Below are positions 56,924 through 64,000 of a stretch of DNA of 64,000 bases, in pieces. The notes below the pieces were generated by a model. It worked only from the letters and a program-made list of their open reading frames with translations. It did not search any database and was not told the DNA's origin. The stretch is from Streptomyces sp. NBC_01255 (lineage in GTDB: Bacteria; Actinomycetota; Actinomycetes; Streptomycetales; Streptomycetaceae), in assembly GCF_036226445.1 (NCBI RefSeq), contig NZ_CP108475.1:62001-126000 (forward strand), in the 5' to 3' direction. The translations under genes were made by a program, and so were the position numbers. Each line of letters opens with the position of its first letter. Within the stretch, counting starts at the first letter, position 1.

Positions 56924-59590
56924 TCAGTTTCCGGCGAGCCGGTGTTCCTGCCGGGCCTGGACGAGGCCGCGCCACATGGAGCGGACGTCGTCTTCGCTCG
57001 TGGTCCAGCGGATGGGCGACGGCCCCGGCAGGGGCAGGGCGGCCATGAAGTGAGCGATGTCGCAGAAGTAGGCGAAGTCGCCGGTAGCGGTCAGCGTGCG
57101 CAGGCGGTCGATGGTGGCGGCCAGGTCCTGGTCCTCTTCGCGGACGGCGTGGTGGAAGGCCACGGCGAGCTCTACGAACCGGTGGAGGAAGGGGAGACCG
57201 GCGCTGTCGATGTCGGCGTGCAGGACCTGGGCGCGGTCGGTGACGCCGGGGATCCCCGCGTCCTTGATCAAGGCCACGACCGATGCGAGCAGGGTGTTGG
57301 AGCGTTGGTCGAGGCCCTCGAGGAGCTGGTGGGCGAGCGCGAGCTCCTCGCCGGCCCGTACGGGATCGGCGAAGGACAGGGCGAGGGCGAGGCGGACCTG
57401 CATCATGGCGCGTTCACCGGCCGCACCGTGATCTTCTGCTTCGGCGCGGCCGGCTTCGAACGCGGCGACGGCGCGGCCGGTGTCGGCGTGGGCCCAGTGG
57501 ATGTCGCCGAGGACGCGGTGGTGGCGGCCCTTCCAGCCGAGGCTGGGGACTGCGGCCAAGGCACTGGGAAAGTCTCCGGCCAGCCTGGACAAGTTGGCCA
57601 GGCCCCGGCGGGCCTTGGGTGCGAGGCGGCCGTCGGCGTCGGCGACCTGCCGCATTCCGGCCCGGGCGGCGGAGCCTTGGTCGAGGTCCTTGTACGCCTT
57701 CGCCCTGTAGTACAGGGCGAGCTCGACGAGGTCGGCGGACAGCAGCCTGGAGTCCAGCACCGCGGTCAGCCGGTCCACAGTGTGCTGGCGGTGCTCGCGC
57801 TGGCGGCGGGTGATCGCGGTGAGGAGCTCGGCCAGGGCGTCCGCGGGCGTGTCCGGGGCACCGGTGGTGTCGGCGGGAAGGGTAAGGGGTTCCCAGATGG
57901 AGTCGTCGGTGTAGTCGTAGGCCGCGTCGGTGAGCCAGCCCAGGTCGTCGAGGCGGTGGTCGCGGGCGAGACGCAGGCCCTGACGCAGGCACGCCACCAG
58001 CAGCATCCGGCTGGGGGCCTGGGCGGTGGCTGTCGTCCACTGCTCGCCGAGGGCGGCCAGCGCGCGGCTGGCGGCCTGGTGCCAGTCGGCCGGGGTCCAG
58101 CGGTCCTCGCTGTGCGTGTCCTCGCGCACGGCCGTACGGATCGCCCGGTGCAGGTGGTACGGCCACAGCGCCCAGAGGTTCTCGGAGATCAAAGGGCGTT
58201 CGGTCAGGCGGCGTGCGGGGGCCTGTTGGGTGAGGCCGGCGGTCCGGGTGGCCAGGTCCAGGTCCCAGGCGTCCAGCAGGGAGACGCTGCGCAGCAGCTG
58301 ACGCTCCTCCGCGGTGAGATCGGACAGGGTGCGGGCCAGCAGGGCGGGGAAGGAGCAGTCGAAGTCGGCCGGGGTGGGGGTGCGCCCGGTGCGGCGGATT
58401 TCCAGGAAGCGGGAGACGGCGAGGTCCAGATGCAGGGGCAGGCCGTGGGAGCGGGCGGTGATCGCGGTCCGGATGTCGGCGTCGATGAGCGGGCGCCCTT
58501 CGACGGTGAGCCGGCGGGCGAGGTGGGTTTCGCAGTCCTCAGGGGACAGGTCCCCGATCAAGTGCTGGCGCCCGGAGCGCTCTGCGGAGCGGGGCGCGGG
58601 GACGTTGTGGGTGGACCCCAGCCCGGGCCAGGCGGTGGGGCCGGTCCAGTCGAGCTGGCCTTGGAGGGCGGGGTCGGCCCACTGCAGGCGGCTGCGCCCG
58701 GCGAGGATGAAGAAGGTGCCGGGCATGAGCCAGACCAGGCGCTGCAAGAGCCGCTCGAGGTCGCGGTGGCGGTCGGCGGTGTCCTCGAAGGTGTCCAGCA
58801 GGACCACCGGCGTCAGCTGCTTCTTCGCGGGCAGCTGGCTCAGGTCCCAGGACAACAGGTGCGGGTAGTACGACAGGGCCTCCAGGTCGGGGGTGGCCTC
58901 CAGCAGGGCCGCGGTCCGTACGGCGCCCGCGAGGGCCTGGGCGCGCTCGTGGCGTTCGCGCAGCGCGGTGACCAGGGCCGAGGTGAGCTGTCCAGCGGCC
59001 GAGCCGACCAGCCCGGGCAGCTGCAGGGCGGCCGCGACTTCCCCGACGCCGGCCTGGAGCTGGCCGGGCAGCATGCTGGTGAACCGCCCCGCGATCCCGG
59101 TCCGCCGGACGTACTCGTCGAGAGGTTCACCGGGGTGGGTGTGCTCCCAGTAGGCGCGCAGTGCCACGTCGAAGGACGGCAGGGTCCTGCCGAGCTCTCC
59201 GGCGAGCGCGAGGCGGATCGTCAACAGCACGCGTTCGAAGTCTGATCCCGTCGACGCGGAGCGCGACAGGTCGATCCGGATCGGCAGGAGCCGCTGAGTC
59301 CAGGCCGGTGCGCCCCACTGGGTGGGCCGGTCCTCGGCGGTGGTCAGGGCGGCTTCGATCTTGCGGAGCAGGGTGGACTTCCCGGCCCCACCCACCCCGT
59401 GGAACATGATCAGGTTCGTGCGGGGGGATTCGAGGTCCTCGATGTCGAAGCTGGGGCCAGTCACGCGCTGGAGGTGCTCTCCGAGTGCGGCCGAGACCGC
59501 CGTCCACTGGTTCTGGCGATCGGTGAACGCCTCCACCGCGTCGTACCCCGCCGGGTCGTTGGAGCTGAACAGCGCACGAAGGTCGGCCAC
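56924..59590 (-). CDS. STAND-type NTPase with TPR-like C-terminus
   Basis: The 888-residue protein (GTG 59590) has a P-loop FHGVGGAGKSTLLRKIEAAL at about 63-82 and a Walker B PVVLLDTFED near 262, the two hallmarks of NB-ARC/NACHT-like STAND NTPases. A helical region with winged-helix character (about 400-480) is followed by TPR-like repeats (600-880; QHTVDRLTAVLDSRLLSADL; ALGDIHWAHADTGRAVAAFE in part). STAND proteins act as signalling ATPases and many protect bacteria against phages. No N-terminal effector domain is visible. An ATG at 59614 is an alternative start. It lies in a set of possible defence genes. Confidence 0.8.
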   Translation of the reverse strand: MADLRALFSSNDPAGYDAVEAFTDRQNQWTAVSAALGEHLQRVTGPSFDIEDLESPRTNLIMFHGVGGAGKSTLLRKIEAALTTAEDRPTQWGAPAWTQRLLPIRIDLSRSASTGSDFERVLLTIRLALAGELGRTLPSFDVALRAYWEHTHPGEPLDEYVRRTGIAGRFTSMLPGQLQAGVGEVAAALQLPGLVGSAAGQLTSALVTALRERHERAQALAGAVRTAALLEATPDLEALSYYPHLLSWDLSQLPAKKQLTPVVLLDTFEDTADRHRDLERLLQRLVWLMPGTFFILAGRSRLQWADPALQGQLDWTGPTAWPGLGSTHNVPAPRSAERSGRQHLIGDLSPEDCETHLARRLTVEGRPLIDADIRTAITARSHGLPLHLDLAVSRFLEIRRTGRTPTPADFDCSFPALLARTLSDLTAEERQLLRSVSLLDAWDLDLATRTAGLTQQAPARRLTERPLISENLWALWPYHLHRAIRTAVREDTHSEDRWTPADWHQAASRALAALGEQWTTATAQAPSRMLLVACLRQGLRLARDHRLDDLGWLTDAAYDYTDDSIWEPLTLPADTTGAPDTPADALAELLTAITRRQREHRQHTVDRLTAVLDSRLLSADLVELALYYRAKAYKDLDQGSAARAGMRQVADADGRLAPKARRGLANLSRLAGDFPSALAAVPSLGWKGRHHRVLGDIHWAHADTGRAVAAFEAGRAEAEDHGAAGERAMMQVRLALALSFADPVRAGEELALAHQLLEGLDQRSNTLLASVVALIKDAGIPGVTDRAQVLHADIDSAGLPFLHRFVELAVAFHHAVREEDQDLAATIDRLRTLTATGDFAYFCDIAHFMAALPLPGPSPIRWTTSEDDVRSMWRGLVQARQEHRLAGN

Positions 59591-59741
59591 GGTCGGTCCC
59601 CCCAGAATGATCATCGACGGTATCAACCGTAGGGCCTGTGCCGTACGGCGTCGCCGCATTCCGCAACGCCGGCGGACCGGCCCCAGTGTTTCGGCCAGAG
59701 ACAATGACGCCCCATCACAGCCCACACGCGAAGGACATCCC

Positions 59742-59987
59742 TTGTCAGAGCACGTGAGTCCCGAAGCCGCCGAACAACTCGTGAAGAAAGTGAGCCTTTG
59801 GTACGCGGAACAGATCATGAAGGAGCAGCGCGCTGCTGGGCCCGACCCGGAGCGCCTCAAGACCCTGCAGGAGGGGTCGGTGGCGTGCGCCGTCGATCTG
59901 GAGACGCTCCTGGACGCCGGCCCGGAGGAAGTGGCCGAGATCGCGGCCCGTTACGCGGCCCGGTCGAAGGAGCTGGGCGGCCAGTAG
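59742..59987 (+). CDS. Small helical protein convergent with the zeta-like gene
   Basis: TTG 59742 has AAGGA about 8 nt upstream (GTG 59754 is an alternative). The 81-residue product (MSEHVSPEAAEQLVKKVSLW) is helical throughout and acidic at its end (VDLETLLDAGPEEVAEIAAR). Its 3' end overlaps that of the minus-strand zeta-like gene by 37 nt. Small helical proteins commonly pair with zeta toxins, so it is a candidate antitoxin, which is only an inference. Confidence 0.65.
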   Translation: MSEHVSPEAAEQLVKKVSLWYAEQIMKEQRAAGPDPERLKTLQEGSVACAVDLETLLDAGPEEVAEIAARYAARSKELGGQ

Positions 59988-61807
59988 CCGGACTTGTGGT
60001 GGAGGACGGGCAGCGGTGCCGTGGTGATTGTGGCGGCGAGGGTGCGTGGCTGCAGGTGGGCGGGCATCAAGGGCCAGGCCAGCGCGGCGATGTCGACCAG
60101 GTCCGGCCGGTACTGCGGCAGCTCGCCCTTCAGCCGTTGGAGGGTGGCGAGGAGCTGGGCCGCTTCAGCCGCCGTGTACGGGCGGTGCTGCTCAGCCTCC
60201 AGGAAGTCCCCGCCTCGGGGCGGCCTGCTCCAGGACCCGTCCGGGGTGCGCTCGTTGCGGTACACCGCGGTCAGGTCTCTGCGGATGACGGAGGTGCAGT
60301 GCACGTACGGCGAGTGCTCGGCCGCGCGGACCACGTCAGGCACGACCTGGAACGTCGTGGCGTGGGCGGCGGCCGAGGTGAACCTTGGGGTTCCGCCCAG
60401 GCGGGCCACCTCGGCGCACCGGGTCGCGGTGCCCAGCCGGCTGTCCGCGGCGCGCGCCCCGATCGCGACCAGCTCCACGCGGCGGCCCGCTTGGTGATGA
60501 CGGCGCGCACCGTCGAGGAAGTGGCTGACGCTGTCCGGGGCGATCTCGATCAGCATGTCCCCGTGGCGGGCCCGTACGTACGCCTCGGCCATCTCCTGCC
60601 ACTGCCTGTAATCGCGCCTGATACGGGCGGAGGCTGTGCGCGGATACTCCTCGAGGAGCCGGCGGTAGTCGGGGTGGACCGACTTGAAGAGGCCGCCCTC
60701 GATCCGGGTGGGCTTGCGTCGCCGCAGCGCGCGGCGCAGCATGCGCGCCGTGTAGCTCTTCCCGGCTCCCTGCGGGCCCATCACGTACAGGGTGACCGGG
60801 TCATCCTGCGGGGTGATGGAGCTCAGGTACATCGGGACGATGAGCTCGTCGAAGATCCACGTGTGCTCGCTGGGGGACAGGCGGTGGTAGTCGACGCCGG
60901 GCGGGCCCGCGAGCGGCTGGGCCATCCGGCGTACCGGCTCGGCCAGCGCGAAGGCGCGCTCCAGGCCGCCGGCCACCGCCAGGCGCCGCTCCGGCGTGAG
61001 CACGGAAGGGTACAGCCGCTGCTCCGCACCGGCGATTTGGCGGCGAAAGCGCCAGGTCTCCGGCGCTGTCCACGGCCGGGCCCAGTCCGCGGTCAGTGCC
61101 TGGGGAGCGGCCGGTGCACGGCGCCAGGAGGCGTCGTCGGTGAGCTCGTTGCGGTACAGGACCTCAAGGCCGCGCCGCACCACCATGACCTGGTCCGCCA
61201 GCCGCTCGGCTTCGACGGCCTGTAAGAAGAGCGGCAGGTTGCGGGCGCACCGGTCGAAGTTGCCCCAGGAGACGTACCGGCCGACGCCCTGCTCGGCGAC
61301 CTGCGTCAGGTAGCGGTCCAGGCTGCTGAGCTGTGCGGTGGCCTCCGCCGTGGCCAGCGCCACCAGCTCGACGCGGTAGCCGTCCGCGCGGTAGGTGCGG
61401 GCCTTCGCACATGCTTCTTCCAGGTCGGCGACGGGCTCTTCCAGCACCACGTCGAAGCGCCGGTTCCGGGCGTACGTTTCGACCTCCGCCTGCCACCGCA
61501 GGACATCCGGACGGACCCGCACTCCCGCCGTGCGGTCATCACTGCGCATGAGGGCGACGTAGCGGGGGTGGGCCCCCTTGTAGAGGTCGCGGCCGATCAG
61601 TACCGCGCCGCCCCGCCGGTCAAGGACTGCCAGCAGGAGGTCGCACAGCTCGGATTTCCCGCTGCCCGCCGGTCCGGCGACGATCACCACCACCGGCTGG
61701 TCCTGAGGAACGGCGTACCTGGTCCAGGTCGGCAGGATCTCCGTCAGCAAGATCTCCTCGTGCTGGCTCTCGGCCAGCACGACCGGAACGACGTCCTCGT
61801 CTCTCAA
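59951..61807 (-). CDS. Protein with two tandem zeta-toxin-like kinase domains
   Basis: The 618-residue protein starts at TTG 61807 with GGGAG upstream. Domain 1 has Walker A AGPAGSGKSELCDLLLAVLD near 44-63, then LIGRDLYKGAHPRYVALMRS and DVVLEEPVADLEEACAKART. Domain 2 repeats the plan: MGPQGAGKSYTARMLRRALR near 343, RIEGGLFKSVHPDYRRLLEE and DMLIEIAPDSVSHFLDGARR. Zeta toxins phosphorylate UDP-amino sugars of cell-wall synthesis. Domain 2 lacks the aspartate of the GRD-type motif and may be inactive or regulatory. It lies just left of tap, divergent from it. Confidence 0.8.
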   Translation of the reverse strand: MRDEDVVPVVLAESQHEEILLTEILPTWTRYAVPQDQPVVVIVAGPAGSGKSELCDLLLAVLDRRGGAVLIGRDLYKGAHPRYVALMRSDDRTAGVRVRPDVLRWQAEVETYARNRRFDVVLEEPVADLEEACAKARTYRADGYRVELVALATAEATAQLSSLDRYLTQVAEQGVGRYVSWGNFDRCARNLPLFLQAVEAERLADQVMVVRRGLEVLYRNELTDDASWRRAPAAPQALTADWARPWTAPETWRFRRQIAGAEQRLYPSVLTPERRLAVAGGLERAFALAEPVRRMAQPLAGPPGVDYHRLSPSEHTWIFDELIVPMYLSSITPQDDPVTLYVMGPQGAGKSYTARMLRRALRRRKPTRIEGGLFKSVHPDYRRLLEEYPRTASARIRRDYRQWQEMAEAYVRARHGDMLIEIAPDSVSHFLDGARRHHQAGRRVELVAIGARAADSRLGTATRCAEVARLGGTPRFTSAAAHATTFQVVPDVVRAAEHSPYVHCTSVIRRDLTAVYRNERTPDGSWSRPPRGGDFLEAEQHRPYTAAEAAQLLATLQRLKGELPQYRPDLVDIAALAWPLMPAHLQPRTLAATITTAPLPVLHHKSGYWPPSSFDRAA

Positions 61808-61936
61808 CGCAACTCCCTGCTCGGTTCGCGTCTTTCGCGCTCTGCTGACGCCACGTTAGCAGGACTTCGGGCGGGTTAAATGTTCGAGTGAAATACTTGG
61901 GTTAAGTCTGCTACTGTTCAGGCTGGAGGTAGACCC
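61808..61936. promoter_or_regulatory. Divergent control region of zeta-like gene and tap
   Basis: Two direct GGGTTAA repeats (61873-61879 and 61899-61905) lie 26 nt apart, and TACTGT (61912-61917) is a possible -10 for tap. The stretch is less GC-rich than its surroundings. Tap has its own HTH and may regulate here. Confidence 0.4.
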
Positions 61937-64000
61937 ATGGCATCCGAGGAAGAGCTGTTCGCGAGCATCGACGCACTACTGGAGGAGGAGCCGCAGCTCC
62001 CGCCCCCGGCGGAGCGCGCCCGGCTCCGCGAGGCGGCCGGCATCACCCAGGCCCGCCTTGCGCAGGCCCTGCAGTTGAAGTCGACGCAGAGCATCAAAAA
62101 CTGGGAGAACGGCAGGAGCGAGCCAACGGGGTCGCGCCTGTTGGCGTATCAGCGACTGCTGAACGGCTGGGCGGTGAAGTACCCCGCGCCCGGCACCGCC
62201 GCTGCCGTCCCGGCCGCTCCGGCTCCGGCGGCCCCGCCGCAGCCGGAGGTGCCCGAGACGTTCACCGGCCCGGCCGCCCCCGAGCCGCAGGCGGAGACCG
62301 CCACGCCGGTACAGGCTCCGGCCGCGCCCGAACGCCCTGCCCGTCCGGCCGCGCGCCCCACGTCGACGTCGCGGCGCCCGGCGGCGAAGAAGGCCGCCGC
62401 GCCCGCGCTGGACCCGAACTTCCCGCACGGCCCGCTCGCCGTCCTGGACGGTGACGGCTCCGCGTACGGCGTCGGCGGCATCGTCCTGGACTGCCCGGCG
62501 ACCACCGTGGTGGAGCTGGTGGAGTGGACGCTGCGGGAGTCCGGCCTCGGAGCGGCGAAGCTCCATCGCTACGGCAAGGACGCCGACCCGCTGATCGTCC
62601 TCACGGCGGCCGCGGCCGTGAAGTTCGGACTGCCCGAACACTTGGAGGACCGCCGGGGCCTGCGCCTGCCGGAGGATCACCCGGTCGTCAAGCAGGTCCT
62701 CAAGGCGAAGTGGCAGCTCACCCAGCGCGGCTTCGGCCCGTGGGCCCGGGTCTATCGCAAGGCGCAGGGCCGCGAGCGGCAGTGCGTGCAGCTCGCGATC
62801 CTGCCGTGGGACGCTCTCGACTCCCGCTCCTGGCCCGGCGTGAGCGAGATGGAGCCGGCCGACGTCGCCCGCGTCCTCGGCGTCTACGCCCAGCGGGTCA
62901 TCACCCCGCGCGGCTCCACGGCCGTCTCCGGGCTGGAGCTGATGACCGCGCTGCGCCCGCCGACCCGCCCGGTGCGCGACGAGGAGACCGGCAACTGGAT
63001 CAGCGGCATCAACCCCGGTTCGCTGGGTACGGAGCCGATGGACCCGGCGCCGCCGGAGGGCCAGCCCGAGCATCCCGCGATCCACCGGATCGGCTGGAAG
63101 GGCGGCTACCTCCACGAGGAGGCGTACCAGTGGGTGCGCTCGGTGGACACGCTCACCGATGAGGAGTGCCTGCTCCCCTATGCGGTGGGCCTCGACTTGA
63201 ACACGGCCTTCCTCGCGGCCGCGGCCCGCCTGGTCGTCGGCCTGTCGGAGCCCGAGCACTTCGTACGCCCGAAGTTCTACCCGAAGGTCCCCGGTTCCTG
63301 GCTGGTCGACCTGAGCCACATCGACCTGGACCCCCGCCTGCCCAGCCCGTTCACGCCGACCGGCGAGCGTCCGACGGGCCCGGCCTGGTACCAGACGCAC
63401 ACCGTCGCCTACGCCCAGGAGCTCGGCTTCAACGTCGAGATCCTGGAGGCGTACCTGCGCAAGGAGACCGGCGCGTACCTGGATCCGTGGCACGACCGGC
63501 TCCGGACCGCGTACGTCGACACCCTCGCCGACCTCGGCGTCACCAAGGACCTCACCGACACCGAGTTCCTGGCGGCGATGGAGCGGCACAAGGACGTCGA
63601 CCCGGCAATGGCCGCAGTCCTGGCCGCGATCAAGGCGACGGTCAAGGGCGGCATCGGGAAGCTGTTCGAAAATCCGCAGGGCAAGGGCTACAAGGACGGC
63701 GAGCCGTGGCCGGCCATGATGCGGCCGACCTGGCGCCCGGACATCCGCGCCGCCGTCATCAGCAAGGCGCGGGTCAACATGCACCGCAAGCTGCTGAACA
63801 TGTCCCGGATGACCGGGCTGTTCCCGCTCGCGGTGCTGTCCGACTGCGTCGTCTACCCGAGCCCCGGCAGCAGCCCGCTGGACTTCCTGCCGTACGCGGC
63901 GTCCGGCAAGCCGCAGCCGGGCGGCTTCCGCCTCGGGCCAACGCCGGGCCTGGCCAAGCTGGAAGGCGTCCAGGAGATGCTCTGGGCGATCGACCTCATG
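61937..64000 (+). CDS. tap: Telomere-associated protein Tap, 3' end outside window
   Basis: The visible 688 codons begin MASEEELFASIDALLEEEPQ, with an XRE-type HTH at about 27-65 (RLREAAGITQARLAQALQLK), a proline/alanine-rich linker, and a long domain (from about 150) with ALDPNFPHGPLAVLDGDGSA and SYLHEEAYQW-like aromatic stretches. This order is that of Streptomyces Tap, which binds the single-stranded 3' overhang of replicating linear replicons and recruits the terminal protein Tpg. The usual length is about 740 residues, so little is missing; tpg would be expected just beyond the window. ATG 61937 has GGAGGT upstream. Confidence 0.85.
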   Translation, partial: MASEEELFASIDALLEEEPQLPPPAERARLREAAGITQARLAQALQLKSTQSIKNWENGRSEPTGSRLLAYQRLLNGWAVKYPAPGTAAAVPAAPAPAAPPQPEVPETFTGPAAPEPQAETATPVQAPAAPERPARPAARPTSTSRRPAAKKAAAPALDPNFPHGPLAVLDGDGSAYGVGGIVLDCPATTVVELVEWTLRESGLGAAKLHRYGKDADPLIVLTAAAAVKFGLPEHLEDRRGLRLPEDHPVVKQVLKAKWQLTQRGFGPWARVYRKAQGRERQCVQLAILPWDALDSRSWPGVSEMEPADVARVLGVYAQRVITPRGSTAVSGLELMTALRPPTRPVRDEETGNWISGINPGSLGTEPMDPAPPEGQPEHPAIHRIGWKGGYLHEEAYQWVRSVDTLTDEECLLPYAVGLDLNTAFLAAAARLVVGLSEPEHFVRPKFYPKVPGSWLVDLSHIDLDPRLPSPFTPTGERPTGPAWYQTHTVAYAQELGFNVEILEAYLRKETGAYLDPWHDRLRTAYVDTLADLGVTKDLTDTEFLAAMERHKDVDPAMAAVLAAIKATVKGGIGKLFENPQGKGYKDGEPWPAMMRPTWRPDIRAAVISKARVNMHRKLLNMSRMTGLFPLAVLSDCVVYPSPGSSPLDFLPYAASGKPQPGGFRLGPTPGLAKLEGVQEMLWAIDLM

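Noticed and set aside
61976..63784. 602-codon minus-strand frame opposite tap
   Set aside because: Antisense shadow of tap, with no start signal or recognisable domain.
1..64000. CRISPR array, insertion sequence or integrase
   Set aside because: No spaced direct repeats of CRISPR type and no frame with transposase or recombinase motifs was found on either strand.

Overview
The window is high-GC actinobacterial DNA. Alternating operons with GTG/TTG starts, 4-nt start/stop overlaps, GC-rich hairpin terminators, a WhiB protein, XRE/GntR/IclR regulators and two TTA (bldA-type) codons all point to Streptomyces or a close relative. The last gene, cut by the right edge, looks like the telomere-associated protein Tap. 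With a conjugation-type gene block on the left and a replication-type module in the middle, the DNA is best read as part of a linear plasmid or a plasmid-derived arm of a linear chromosome. No rRNA, convincing tRNA, CRISPR array, integrase or transposase was seen.

Region 1 (1-17.4 kb, almost all minus strand) is a conjugation/plasmid-spread block. It holds a P-loop FtsK/TraB-like DNA pump (6932-9067), a small TraB-associated helical protein, small membrane proteins of Spd type, a 921-residue low-complexity protein, a coiled-coil/membrane protein with a dense GTAC array in its DNA, a WhiB protein coupled to a 33-residue zinc peptide, an RRQ-motif zinc protein, a P-loop kinase and several unknowns. 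Most intercistronic gaps hold a strong GC hairpin. A short divergent gene for an HTH protein (4877-5107) sits inside the block.

Region 2 (17.4-23.8 kb) is an accessory set: an ABM-domain protein coupled to an XRE-TPR regulator, an XRE/P-loop kinase fusion coupled to a second small kinase, a 6PGD-like dehydrogenase with a HAD phosphatase, and a small XRE protein. Region 3 (23.8-28.8 kb) is the proposed replication module: a candidate origin with small hairpins, an ATGA-coupled upstream ORF, a large winged-helix/zinc Rep-like protein with internal repeats, and a DciA/DUF721-type helicase-loader homologue. Two broken copies of the DciA tail lie farther right (32.5 and 36.35 kb).

Region 4 (28.8-41.2 kb) is a patchwork of small zinc-motif proteins, a CoiA-like protein, a PIN-like protein, hairpin repeats, an inverted repeat and decayed genes. 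Region 5 (41.3-47.7 kb) is a compact enzyme cluster: two paralogous methyltransferases, a nucleotidyltransferase, an APH-like kinase, a histidine phosphatase and a zinc-ribbon enzyme-like protein, followed by a GntR/UTRA regulator with two matching operator sites.

Region 6 (47.8-64 kb) has a sigma-like factor coupled to an IclR-type regulator, two secreted proteins (one an HNH nuclease), genes with leaderless-type starts, a STAND NTPase, a protein with two zeta-toxin-like kinase domains and a small convergent partner, and finally tap. The right end therefore combines possible defence or addiction genes with telomere maintenance. Functions rest on motif reading only; no database search was possible.
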